Origin: Epiperipatus broadwayi
Taxonomy: Eukaryota > Onychophora > Udeonychophora > Euonychophora > Peripatidae
Assembly: GCA_028023455.1 (NCBI GenBank)
Contig: JAQFVV010012498.1
Coordinates: 1,488,001-1,552,000 of the forward strand
DNA length: 64,000 nucleotides
Direction: 5' to 3'
A model generated the notes under the pieces. It was given only the letters and a program-made list of their open reading frames with translations. It searched no databases and was not told the origin of the DNA. Shown one piece after another: positions 11,331-22,647 of the stretch. Numbering within the stretch: the first letter of the stretch is position 1; every line of letters begins with the position of its first letter. A program made the translations under genes and the position numbers.

Positions 11331-13425
11331 CATAGCTGTGATAATGAAAAAAAAGGAATATATCCTGTAAGAAAAAAATTAAGCAATTACTCCAAGAAAA
11401 AATTTACAATAATGTAATATATAAATATAATAATGTACTAGTGAAAGAAAAGAGAATAAACCATCCAAGAGATGAACTTATACTAAGGATAACTATGTAG
11501 TAGATGATAATGTGAATATTGAATCTTTGTAATTTTGTCCAGAAATATTGAAAGTAGTTGAAAATTACACGAAGAGAGGGAAAATTTAATTCCCATTTAA
11601 TATTTCTATAAATTTGGTTGGCTTTATCTCATCAAAGATTCTGGAGATGATTAATGAGTTTATGTATGAATAAAGAAGAGAACATAAAATGGCTCACTTT
11701 GAAATTTGTCAAAAAGAAATTAAGTAGTGATTATGAGTAGAGTAGGTGGTGTGATAAGTTAAAGGTATAGGATGTAACATTTTAGTATGGAATAATTGTA
11801 AATTGAAAATATTTGTATAATTAAGCCTTTTTTTGAGGAGTCAGCTGAACTGCAGATGTGTGCTTGTACTCAAAAGCCTATATAAGTTGATGGTGAAGCA
11901 CAAGTTGAAAGATATCCTGGGCTCATTACAGAGTAACTGGTAGAAAGAAATTCCCAGTGAAATGATAATTATAAATTGTAAAGTTAGAATAGAATATTCA
12001 ATAAAGTTTTTCTGAGATTCTCGAAAAACTATTCAAACTCAAGAGTCCCTAATTAGCAACCATGTCATTCACAAATTGGCTCATAAGGTATTTGCAGCAT
12101 TCTTAACAAATTAAAATAGAATTTAGTTAACACTTAGTCAGTTTACTTTAGTATTGAAAGAGACTTTAAACTAAATACTTCTAATTTTTTGATCTCCAGT
12201 TCATTATCAAGGTTAATTTACATTTAGTTAGTTTATCTCATATGAAAAAGTTATTTTAAAGTTGATATCTTCAATAGCCAAAGTTTAAAGCCAGTGGCAT
12301 CACCTGAATAAGTGTAATTTATTTAATGAAATTAAAATATTATTTCTCATGCTGTTTTAGTATTTGAATTTAGACCCCATATTAGTTGGTAATAATATAA
12401 GTATATATGTTTTAAGATCAGCTCTATTTGATATTTTAAGGAGAATAAGGTATAATATATATTTTTTAAACAAGTGATATTTATAAGATTAGAATGTATT
12501 AGTATGGAATGTGATAAAAAGAGAAATAATCTATTAAGCATTTATATTTATGGCTTCTTGCATTACTTATGAAGTGTTATATAATTGTAAAGATGAGTAT
12601 ATTATGAAGTAGTTTAGAGATGTGAAATGCATTTATGTTTGCTTAGTAGTGCAACTATAATAGGTGACAAAAATATATATAGCTATTAAGTATTAGCTAG
12701 TGATATTTAGTTTTAAATAATTTTAACAGGAATGTTAAATAATTTTACTTTATGAACAAAGTTTTGGGAATATAAGTTTATTTTCAAAGCTGATAGTGAG
12801 TATGATTTTTAAAAGAAAATATTATATTTGAAAATAAATTGAAAATGTATTATATATTAAAAAAAATAAAAAAAACTCAATGTTTTATAGTATTATGGTG
12901 AAAATAATGAATTAGTTAATTTCTATATAAGAAATTTTAAGTATTAAGTAATATATTATTCAACTATAATAAATTTGAAGTCATATCATTAAGAAAGTTA
13001 CTGAAAGTGTTAAAGATCTAAAGGATCAATTTCAAATTTATAAGATTTTAGTGACTGTAATTGATAAGTTTTGTAAGGGATAAAAAACATAAAGATATGA
13101 TTGTACTTTATGGTATATTGTTAATAAACTTTGAATAAGCCAAATTTTGTTAGTCATGATGTTATTTATTGCAAACCTAGAATGAAATAATAGAAATATA
13201 TTGAGAAGATGAGAATAAAAGGAGAAAATAGGTTTTGTCTTGTTTTTGAGCATGCTAATGTATTTAGAATTATTAGAATTGAATTATTAAATGATATATG
13301 AAGATAAGAAAAAAAAAAAAATAGTTGTTTGTGTATATTTAGGTGAAGATGGTTTGTTGTATACATTTAAAGAATAAGAGTAAATCACTGTTGTTAATTG
13401 ATGTATAAAAATGGTTTTTTTCATT
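11331..13425. other. Degraded interior of putative LTR element
   Basis: AT-rich with stops in all frames. Presumably decayed pol, because it lies between gag-like debris and a polypurine tract. No RT, protease or integrase motif could be read with confidence. Confidence 0.35.
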
Positions 13426-13435
13426 AGGAGGGAGG
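13426..13435 (+). other. Polypurine tract before 3' LTR
   Basis: AGGAGGGAGG sits immediately before TGTTGTACC at 13436, where the second ~1-kb repeat begins. LTR retrotransposons place the plus-strand primer exactly there, and LTRs begin with TG. Confidence 0.6.
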
Positions 13436-14456
13436 TGTTGTACCTACTAGAATTTGAGATGAGTTTTAGTACATAGTAAGATGTCAGCCATAATTTTTTT
13501 ATTATCTTTCTTTCTTGTTTGATTTCTGAATGATGAATATGTTACTTTATGAAGCACTGAAGTGTGTTGCTATGACAGTGATAATATTGATATAAAATTG
13601 CTTATTATTAATTGTATTATAAGATTGTAAATTGACTTTATTTATTAAAAAAAATGAATATGTGAATAATAAAGCATATGGTTTGGATAAAATTATTCTT
13701 TTGTCATATGTTTCATTTTCTATACTGCATTCACATTAATAAATTGTAAACAATATAAATAAATGTTAAAATTTCAAATACATTTGTTCTTTTTATTTGT
13801 GTACTATTATACTAAAAAGAAATATAAATAAAATTATTTCCAGTGTAGAATGTATCATAAATTGTTTAATTTGTGTTATAATAAAGAATGATATTTGTAT
13901 ATTAAAAATGTAAATGTTTATTATATGTAATAATTGTAAAATATTTATTTATTTATTATTATTGTGTAATAAGATTTTTAAATTTATTTATGAAATGCTG
14001 CTGGAAATTGCTTAAAGAGTAAATATAAAGGATTGCTATAGTTACACTGACATTGAAAAAATTATATAAATGGGACTGAATAGTTTAAACTTGTTTGCTC
14101 TCTTGTTTTGGCTTTAAAGAGAAATGCATATAAATTTATCTATATGATTTTATTTTTACTTATTTTAAAGTATATAGTTGACTGAGAAAAATGGAGGGGT
14201 AAGAAGCAACCTTGTTTGTTCATAAACTGGGCAGCATATTAAGAAAATTTTATGGGAAAGTAACAAAAAAAAATCAAAATTGCATTATTACATTATAAAC
14301 CATCAGAATATTTTATCTTTTTAAAATGGATATTACTTATATTTTAAAGATGGAAGACAAATGTTAGAAGATAACAAGAGTAATATCTACCTACCTGTGT
14401 AATTTTATTAGATATATTGATCATTTTTTTCTAAGATATAAATCAGTTTAATTAAG
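13436..14456 (+). repeat. ~1-kb direct repeat, copy 2 (putative 3' LTR)
   Basis: Partner of 3072-4092. It starts TGTTGTACCTACTAG right after the polypurine tract. Several AATAAA-like signals lie within it. The right end is near AATCAGTTTAATT; beyond it the copies diverge completely. The distal boundary does not show a clean CA end, so the exact terminus is uncertain. Because gag-like sequence follows at 14.5 kb, this copy might instead serve as the 5' LTR of a second decayed element. Confidence 0.65.
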
Positions 14457-14479
14457 ACACTATTGGCCAGTGATTAAAT

Positions 14480-15130
14480 TGAGAATATCAAGAGAGTATG
14501 ATGTACCAAGTCTCATAACAATGGAGAGACATATACAACATTATTCAAAAGACAAGTGGCTAGATTGAAAACCCCAACTTCCCATTCTCTAACTGAAGGC
14601 CAGATTATTTGGATGATATTAAAAAGATTGCCTTTTAATGTTGATCATCAATCCATTGAGCAAGTGACTGAGGTAGTTATAATCAGAAAAATCTATAAAT
14701 AAAGATGAAAATAGTGCACATTAGATGTATAGATGTAAATACTTACAGATTTTACACATATTGAAAAAAGAGAAAAAGAAAAAATGTACAGGGACTATGG
14801 GGGAAACAAGAATATGAAGGCATTTACAAAGTTATGACAGCCCAAGAAAACCAAGTACACCAGACAGATCACTAATTTAATCTCCATACCTAAGTACAAT
14901 GACAGGAATAAGTACAGAAAGAATTATATCCATAAAAATAAAAAATAAAAATTAAGTCTCACATGGGAAAATGAACAGGGACTATAAAGTTGATAGAAGA
15001 TATTCTAAATCACCAAGGATGAGAATACCAACTCTATTTACATATTTATGGGACAGAAGTAAAAGATGACCCTTGGAGTAAAAATAATGATGGCTTACTC
15101 AACAATGATTCTGGTTCAGTTTAAGATAAA
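14480..15130 (+). pseudogene. Gag-like relic
   Basis: An open stretch of ~50 codons (14550-14702) contains SLTEGQIIWMILKRLPFNVD. Its pattern (LTE, QII, a hydrophobic helix, then LP) resembles the capsid region of copia/gypsy Gag proteins. Before it, MERHIQHYSKDKWL reads in another frame. After it, Lys/Asn-rich fragments continue with stops. A purine tract, AAGGGGGGAA (15653-15662), followed by TGATAGATTT resembles a polypurine tract plus LTR start and may mark the 3' side of this relic. Assignment rests on pattern only. Confidence 0.35.
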
Positions 15131-18065
15131 ATTATTGTATAAAATACTAAATTATTTAAGTGAGAAAAAAAGAGGCTCACTCACTAAAGGTGACCTCCAA
15201 ATATGACATCCCAGACATAGATAAATTATTTCATTTATTATAAAAAGTGCAAGAGTAATCAATCACTTATAGATAATCAATAAATTGTAAATAAATAAAA
15301 AGATCTAAGAATAATAATTCTATCCAAGAGATAATAATTTGAAAATCAAATAAGATGTGATAACATGAAAAAAGAAAACATTCAAGGAAGTTTAAGGAGG
15401 GTAAGGTATGCTAATATATCCTCAATGTATTTTTTCAAAATAAAAAATTAATTGGTTAAAAATAATCATAAAATTCTAAAGCCTTTAATGACATACAAAA
15501 AATATAGTCCAGTAATACAGCTTCAGCAATTAAGTGAAAAGTAAAATATTAATTTAAAATAATGAGAAATAAAATGTAAACCCCCATTCATTGTTTCTTC
15601 ATTTTGATCATGCCAATATTACAAGCTTCTTAAATTTAGAATATATTAATTAAGGGGGGAATGATAGATTTAATTTTTCCATATGCTTTTTATATAATGT
15701 CAAACAATAATGTATTTAAAAGTTGTTTTACATGATGATATGATAGTTCTCAAACATTGTTTTTTAAATAATAATGTGAAGATTATTATAATTTGTTAAG
15801 AGTTGTAAAAAATAAAGAAAAGTATAAAATCAAATAAATAGTTTTTTTGTTCTTTCTCTTCAGTAGTTTCAATTATTTATCAATTTTAATTTTGAAAAAA
15901 GTACTAAGAGTAAAAATTTTTTATCTTCAGTAAATTATTTAACAATATTTAATTTTAACTGTTGAAAGAGATAAAGTAGGTAAAATTTAATGTTTAGCAA
16001 GATTTTTTAAAGGAAAAAAGGAAAAAATAATAATGTTCAACATTTTTTAAAATATAGTTTTAATTAATTAAAGCTTTTCTCTCTCTCTCTCTCTCTCCAA
16101 AACAAAAGCCATTGTTTACCAATAAAAAATAACTTTAGAAGATTTTTTTATGATTGGAATTTAATTTTTTATCTTTGACTTGTTTTGTGATTTTAATTTT
16201 GGAGGAAAATAATCTTGTAAAAATAAACCAATTGATCAAGATTATTTTTTGTCAGGTGGGAGACAAATGTTATTATATAGAAGCAGGATTGTTCCAAAAA
16301 ATAAGATGAAAGAGTGGGTAAACCAGTAGACTTCAGTGTTTTGTGAAGAGCAGTAAGTCTTGATCAAGCTGTTGAGAAGAACAGTAGATTTTTGATTTAG
16401 CTTTTGAAGAAGACAGAAGCAAAATTTCAGCTGTAGAGAGCACACTGTTAATTAAAATGATTTTTGCAATAGAGTTAAAGAAAAGTATGTGCTAAGTTGT
16501 AGAAAGAAGCTGAACATAATCAAACCTCAACCATGTATCCTGCTCACTAAAACAAATGTAGAAAAATACTTCTGAAGAACTCTCCAACAAGTCTTGTCTT
16601 CATCCAAGAGTAAAAGCATATATGTCTCTATGTGCTAGCTTGACATGAAAAATTATTAGAAAGAAAAAATGGATGTTAATGGAGAAGCATAGAAGAAAAA
16701 AATGAATGTGGAAAAACTGAAAATTACGACTGCCCAAGAAAAACTCAAAAGAAAAGTTCATCCATGGTAAAAAATATTTTAATGTGTACATTAAATTTAT
16801 ATTTATATATATTTTTGAAATTAAGTGACAATTGGTAATAATTAATAATTTTATTAAGTTTCTTTTTTTATCATTAAAACATGTTTTTTTCTTTATATTA
16901 TTTTTCCTCCAAAATTATAATAAGAATTTTAGCTAATTAATTTTTTTATCTTTGTTAGGATTTTTTTTAAATAAATAATATTGGTTATATTCAATAATTT
17001 TCTTAATTTAATATTTTTTTTGAAACATATTTTTTTATTCATTTGATTTTTTATCCAATATTATAAAAAGGGGTTTTAAGTAATTTAAAATTTTCTTTTC
17101 TGATTGTGAAAATCTGTTATCTAACTTTAGTTATTTAAAAAAATAACTTAATGAAAGCAAAGGTTAATTAATTTAATGAAGAAAAATCAACTGGTTAATC
17201 AGATATACTATAGAAAATTGTAATTTTTTGATAAAATATATTTAAGTTTGAATTATCATACATTATTTTTGATCTTTTTAATTATTAATCAGTTAGTTTA
17301 TTAAATAATTGTTTAAAAATATTCTAGTGTTAATGTTTTATTTCTTCATTTGTCTGCTATATAAGTGTGTGACTTGATTTTATTACAGTTTAGAGTTTTA
17401 GAAATTTTAAAATTAGCCCATTAAATCTATTCAAATAAAATAAACTATTATATTTATCTGCTCATAGTTTCATTCCCTAAAGTCTTATGAGCTTGAGCTG
17501 GCTCTAGAGAGCAATAATGGTTAGTTATATAGATGTTGGGTCTATGTTTCTGTTAGGAGATTCAGATAGTAATTCTGGATGGAACAAAGATATCAACTTT
17601 AATGTTCATTCATTGCATTTTGTTTTTTATTGGAAAGTAAATTATAGTTGACCTGTACACTTATAGTATACTATTATATGACCAAGAGCATTGATGATGA
17701 TCAGTATGTATAATTATCCCAGCATTATTTTTTGTTATGAGTGATAGATTAGCATTTAAGTATGGTCATTCAAATAATTGTTTGTATATAATGCTCTAGG
17801 TTTGGCACTATATAATTAGATTGCTTATAATGTACCTCTTTTAAATCCAATCACATGGAATGATTACTGATTATTGATTTGTCTGTTTATGAGTAATAAT
17901 TGGATGATGTAGTTTATTGTTATTAATATAACTAATTATAGTTTGGTTAATTCTGACTCTCATGGTCATTCTTTTTATATTTATCTCCTGTGATTATTTG
18001 GGGATGATATCCCATCCCCCCATACACCCTTTTGTGTTCAATACCATTTTAAAACTATATTAAAT
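15131..18065. other. AT-rich DNA, no gene seen
   Basis: Includes a short CT dinucleotide run at ~16079-16097 and an LTR-start-like AAGGGGGGAATGATAG at 15653. Minus-strand open frames at 16242-16445 and 16600-16791 have no recognisable motif. Confidence 0.5.
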
Positions 18066-18069
18066 GGTA

Positions 18070-18640
18070 AAGACTTGATTGCCTTTAATATTATTATGAT
18101 ACAAATGTAATATAAACATTGAGACTATTATTACAAAAAAATAAAGTCAGATGTCACATGACCTAATTTAAACAAGCTTGTATTACAAATGTTATATAAA
18201 GTACTCACAAATAAGTTCTTAACAACCTATACAGAATATCCCCAACTCCAAACCAGTTTCTGCTACTGACTTCCTCAGTGAAGTGCTAGGATATTCAAGC
18301 ATTAGATTAAAAATACCAGGACAAGCTCAGCACTTTATCTAATGAATAACTATTAAGTAGAAAATCTGAAATTTTCAGACATCCATATGTCTTCTAATTC
18401 AGATATTTAACTTAAATAGCAATATGGGACTGAACTAAGTTCAGATACATCATATATTAATAGCTTTAGCAATATAAAATCTCCAAAGCCTTAATAGCAA
18501 AAAAAAAAAATCAAAAAAAAAAAATCAAATCAGATGTCACATGACCTAATTTAAGCAAACTTGTATTACAAATGTTATATAAAGAGCTCACAAATAAGCT
18601 CTTAACAAGCTTTGCACAGAATTCTGTAAAGTTAATGATC
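18070..18640. repeat. Partial tandem repeat (~376-bp unit) with hammerhead-like motif
   Basis: A ~85-bp block beginning CAGATGTCACATGACCTAAT occurs at ~18149-18232 and again at ~18525-18611, same orientation, with only a few differences. The offset is ~376 bp. The sequence between the two blocks contains the ribozyme-like hairpin at 18234-18296. A second ribozyme copy expected near 18610-18670 is absent, so the second unit is truncated. Confidence 0.7.
18234..18296 (-). ncRNA. Hammerhead-ribozyme-like motif
   Basis: On the minus strand GAATATCC (18296-18289) and GGATATTC (18241-18234) form a closing stem. Inside are CTGAGGA (18278-18272), which fits the CUGANGA core, an 11-base presumed stem-II segment, then GAAAC (18260-18256) followed by TGGTTT. 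Core order and spacing follow the hammerhead fold. Stem II is poorly paired and the expected GUC cleavage site reads GTT, so this copy may be inactive. Confidence 0.45.
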
Positions 18641-19360
18641 TATCAATATTGAGTTTAGAAATCTATATAAAATATTGGCAATCTCATTAGCTATGATAGT
18701 AATAGTTTTTCTAAAGATATTTTTCTAACCATCAGGTTTTATAACTAGATCTAGTAAAGTTTTTCTTTTCTATGGCTTTCACTCCACTTTTTATTTTTCA
18801 GATCATCCAATAATTTTTTAAAATTTATCAGCAATTTTCAGAAATTTTGTAGTCAAAAATTACTACATAGAGTATTTCTGATTTTCTTGCAACCTGAATT
18901 AATTTCTGGATTAGACTCTGTAGCAATTATTACTTTAAGTTTGTTAAATTTAGTATAGCAAAAGAAAACTGAAAAGATTTTATTAATATTCCTTTTGAAA
19001 TATCTACTATTGACACTAATGAGATTTCCTTAAATTCCATCTTAGAACAAGATAACTTTCAATTATAAGAATTTACATTTCGAAAATGATTAGACTTAAT
19101 TTGCGTTAATTACAGAGATGAACCATGTTTATTGAAACAAAACAAAAAAACAGAAGTTATTTTTGTTCTCTATCTACCTGAAAGAAATGTTCCATCTATT
19201 CTAAAATTTGACTAATCAACTTGATTCTCATCTACCCAACCCTAAGAATATTATGAGTATAAAAATCTTATATAAATACAGATGTAGGAAGATTTGAAAG
19301 AAGAGTGTAGGGCCACTTTGTATTGGGAGGTTTATAAATATTTTGTCTATAAAATATAAA
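18641..19360. other. AT-rich DNA, no gene seen
   Basis: No open frame or repeat recognised. Confidence 0.5.
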
Positions 19361-19462
19361 ACAGGCAAAACTCACTATATATATTGCCACACACAGCAAG
19401 CTAGAGTAATCAATGGATGCCAGAAAGCTTGTGCATAAAATCCACATCTAGTGCCTATTCAT

Positions 19463-19566
19463 CCAATATCCCAGACTAGTTTCTGGATTATGGCCTTCAT
19501 CAGTTAGGAGCCTGGGCTCCTCACTGACAAAGGCTATGAGTCAGAAACTCATCTGGGGATATTGGA
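19463..19566. ncRNA. Pair of opposed hammerhead-ribozyme-like cores
   Basis: Minus strand: CTGATGA (19503-19497, perfect core), AGGCCATAATCCA, GAAAC (19483-19479), TA, GTC (cleavage-type triplet), then TGGGATATTGG. This is the minimal stem-III arrangement (GAAAC-NN-GUC) known from PLE hammerheads. Plus strand: CTGACAA (19524-19530, one core base changed), GGCTATGAGTC (stem II), GAAAC (19544-19548), TCATC, TGGGGATATTGG. CCAATATCCC and GGGATATTGG close the whole segment. The two cores face opposite ways because the region is a palindrome. Activity is untested. Confidence 0.5.
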
Positions 19567-19641
19567 TGAGTAGGCACTAGATGGGGATTTTATGCACAAG
19601 CCTTCTGGCATCCATTGATTACTCTAGCTTGCTGTGGGTGG

Positions 19642-19746
<105 letters not shown>

Positions 19747-20079
19747 GAGTTTTTCCTGTTTTAACAACAGTTATACACAAGCATAAGAGGAGATGGTCAT
19801 GTAATGTTTGTAAAAATATATTAAGATATTACTATTATTACCCAAAAGCTCTAAACAACAAGAGATTAAATGAACCACTACATGGGGGAGGACAGACTGC
19901 AAAAGAATTATATCACCATCACCAATTTTGAAAAAAATTATTCAGAAAGCTAACCTTAAATTATTACTTCAAATTTGAAATGTAATATTTAATTCTATAA
20001 AATACTTTTACTTTTTTTTCTGCATTAATTATAATATTAATAAATGTTTAACCATTTAAAGACAGAAAAGGTTTTTTTT

Positions 20080-20890
20080 GTTTAAAATCTTTATTCAGCT
20101 TAGTGCTTTCGATACTATTACTATCAGAGTCAAAGCTTTATGTACTTAATTTTAATAAAAGCTCATCTTATATGTATTTGTTCAAAGGAATTTATATAAA
20201 ATTGAATTTGTTGTTTTTATTTATATTCAAATCTATGTAAAAGATGTTATAGAGACAATTTTTTGGACAGTGGAATGCTAACTTTTTTTTATCTGTATTT
20301 GGCTATAATCCATACCTCTTTCACCTTTTTGTTGTTATCTCTCTCAGGGTATAATGTCTGCTTTAGAGAGATCAAATTCATTGCCTGACCATAGCTCATT
20401 CTCCAAAAATATTGATGAGTATTCACTATTTCTTTTTGCCCTGTTGTATAAATAATTGTACTGCACCAGTTTTGTGGACAGGTTATTCCCAGTTTTTTCA
20501 TAGTATGAAATTGTGCAATTCAAATCTTTTCACACTATTTTATATACTATTTGATATGCAGCATCTCTAATTATGTTATCTTTAGAGTTGTTTAACAACT
20601 TCCTTAAAGAAAGAGGTGACCAAAAATTTAAGTTATATTTATCGACACATGTAAGGAAGACTTGTTCATTTTCTCTCCTCAGAGTCAGAGCATATTAGGA
20701 CTTAACTTTGTTATAGAATTTTTCTATTGTAGTATTTATTTTTTTGAAGTTATAGCTTGCATTTATTAGATTTTTTATGTATATCTCTATATTATTTTTT
20801 TGATCTAATAAGTCTGGGGTTTTAACTTCAATAAAATAAATGCTATGATAGAAAAATTCTATAGCAAAGTTAAAAAACCCAAACATCTCT
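20080..20890 (-). pseudogene. Penelope-like element C-terminal fragment (GIY-YIG endonuclease), minus strand
   Basis: Reading the minus strand from ~20890: a segment with LLDQKNNIEIYIKNLINASY, then KDLNC, YEKTGNNLSTKL and RNSEYSSIFLENEL, GNEFDLSKADII. This matches the end of a PLE protein: RT thumb, then a GIY-YIG nuclease with the Cys-containing linker, an ET-x-x-LST block and the H-x-x-GH-like block. In-frame stops (e.g. before KDLNC) and frame changes show decay. The 3' part contains TGACTCTGATAG and TATCGAAAGC, reminiscent of PLE terminal hammerheads. It is the inverted partner of 20888-21490. Confidence 0.7.
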
Positions 20891-21490
20891 GCTCAGAGGA
20901 GAAAAATGGGCTAGTTTCCCTTATCATGCAGAAATTAAGAAACATATGTGTCAATAAATATAACAAGTTTTCGGTCACCTTCTTCTTTAAATAATTTGCT
21001 AAACAAGTCAAAGATAAGATAACAAGGAAGGCTGCACATCAAGTATTATTATAAAATAATGTGTAAAGATTTGAATTGTTCAAATCCATACTATAGAGAA
21101 ACTAATGCTAACTCATCCACAAGACACACAATTACTTATACAGCAAAACAAAAAAGAAGTAGTGAATACTCATCAATATTTTTAGAGCATAAGCTAGGGT
21201 CAGGCCATGAATTTGATCTCTATAATGCTGACATTATATGCACTATGAGAGATGACAGAAAGGTGAAGATAAGCACACATTAAATAAAAAAGAAATTACC
21301 ATTCTTTTATCCAAAAAATGATCTCCATAACATCTTTTATATAGATTTGAATATAAATAACAAACTAAATTTTATGAAAATTCATATATAAACAATAGCT
21401 TTTAGTGAAATTAAGTGTATAAAGCTATGACTATGATACTAAACGCATTGAAAGTGCTAAAATAAATAAAGATATTTAAAACCATAAAAT
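20888..21490 (+). pseudogene. Penelope-like element C-terminal fragment (GIY-YIG endonuclease), plus strand
   Basis: An open frame at 21059-21283 (74 codons) reads MCKDLNCSNPYYRET, then SSTRHT, SEYSSIFLEHKLGSGHEFDL and YNADII. The Cys pair, the YxRET-like substrate-binding block, EH and GH are GIY-YIG hallmarks of PLEs. The GIY residues are degraded (YYK-like upstream, off frame). The DNA is an inverted copy of 20080-20690; homology extends upstream to the GAGGAGA block near 20894 and downstream to the CGCATTGAAAGTGC block at ~21443-21456. The nuclease would cut target DNA for retrotransposition; this copy lacks the RT and is broken. Confidence 0.7.
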
Positions 21491-21668
21491 GTAATATTTA
21501 TATAAGATTATAAAAATATAACTATATTCTTGCTATGAGTACTATAATGTGTTTATCTACTGCTTCCCAAGTTCCAGAAGATTTTAGAGTCAGATAATAA
21601 TGATATTTAAATTTTACTTGACATAATGAACTCGAGTCAATTTGTCAAACTTTTGTAAATTTTTTACA

Positions 21669-22249
<581 letters not shown>

Positions 22250-22415
22250 ACATTTTGATACTCTGTCATTATAACTATTAACGTAAAAAAATACTAAAGC
22301 AGAGTTTAAATACAAAATTTAATAAGATTTATTATACCAAGTATATTTTCACATCATTCTTATGGTTGGTCAGCTGAGAACATTAATTTTTGTTGATTTG
22401 AATGCTATTTAATTT

Positions 22416-22647
22416 TTGGTTCATTATGTTTTCATTTTGTGTAATGAAGAATGCCTCTTTTATTTTACATTTGCAATGGTTTTTTTTATTTTTTTACACA
22501 ATTTTAACAACATTCAGATCACAACTATGGCTATGTTTGTGTTCTGAGTGTTGTTAAAATTGTGTAAAAAAACAAAACAAAAACCATTGCAAATGTAAAA
22601 TAAAAGAGGCATTCTTCATTACACAAAATGAAAACATAATGAACCAA
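22416..22647. repeat. 232-bp near-perfect hairpin (foldback/MITE-like)
   Basis: TTGGTTCATTATGTTTTCAT at 22416 is mirrored by ATGAAAACATAATGAACCAA ending 22647. The arms continue through GAAGAATGCCTC, ATTTGCAATGG and AATTTTAACAACA to a centre near 22531, with few mismatches (a poly-T length difference and two or three substitutions). It starts ~165 bp after the (ATCT)n array. Confidence 0.93.

Noticed and set aside
12347-13366. Minus-strand hydrophobic frames
   Set aside because: Typical antisense frames of A-rich degraded retroelement sequence; no motif.
16079-16097. CT repeat as a promoter (GAGA-type) element
   Set aside because: Short simple repeat with no gene downstream.
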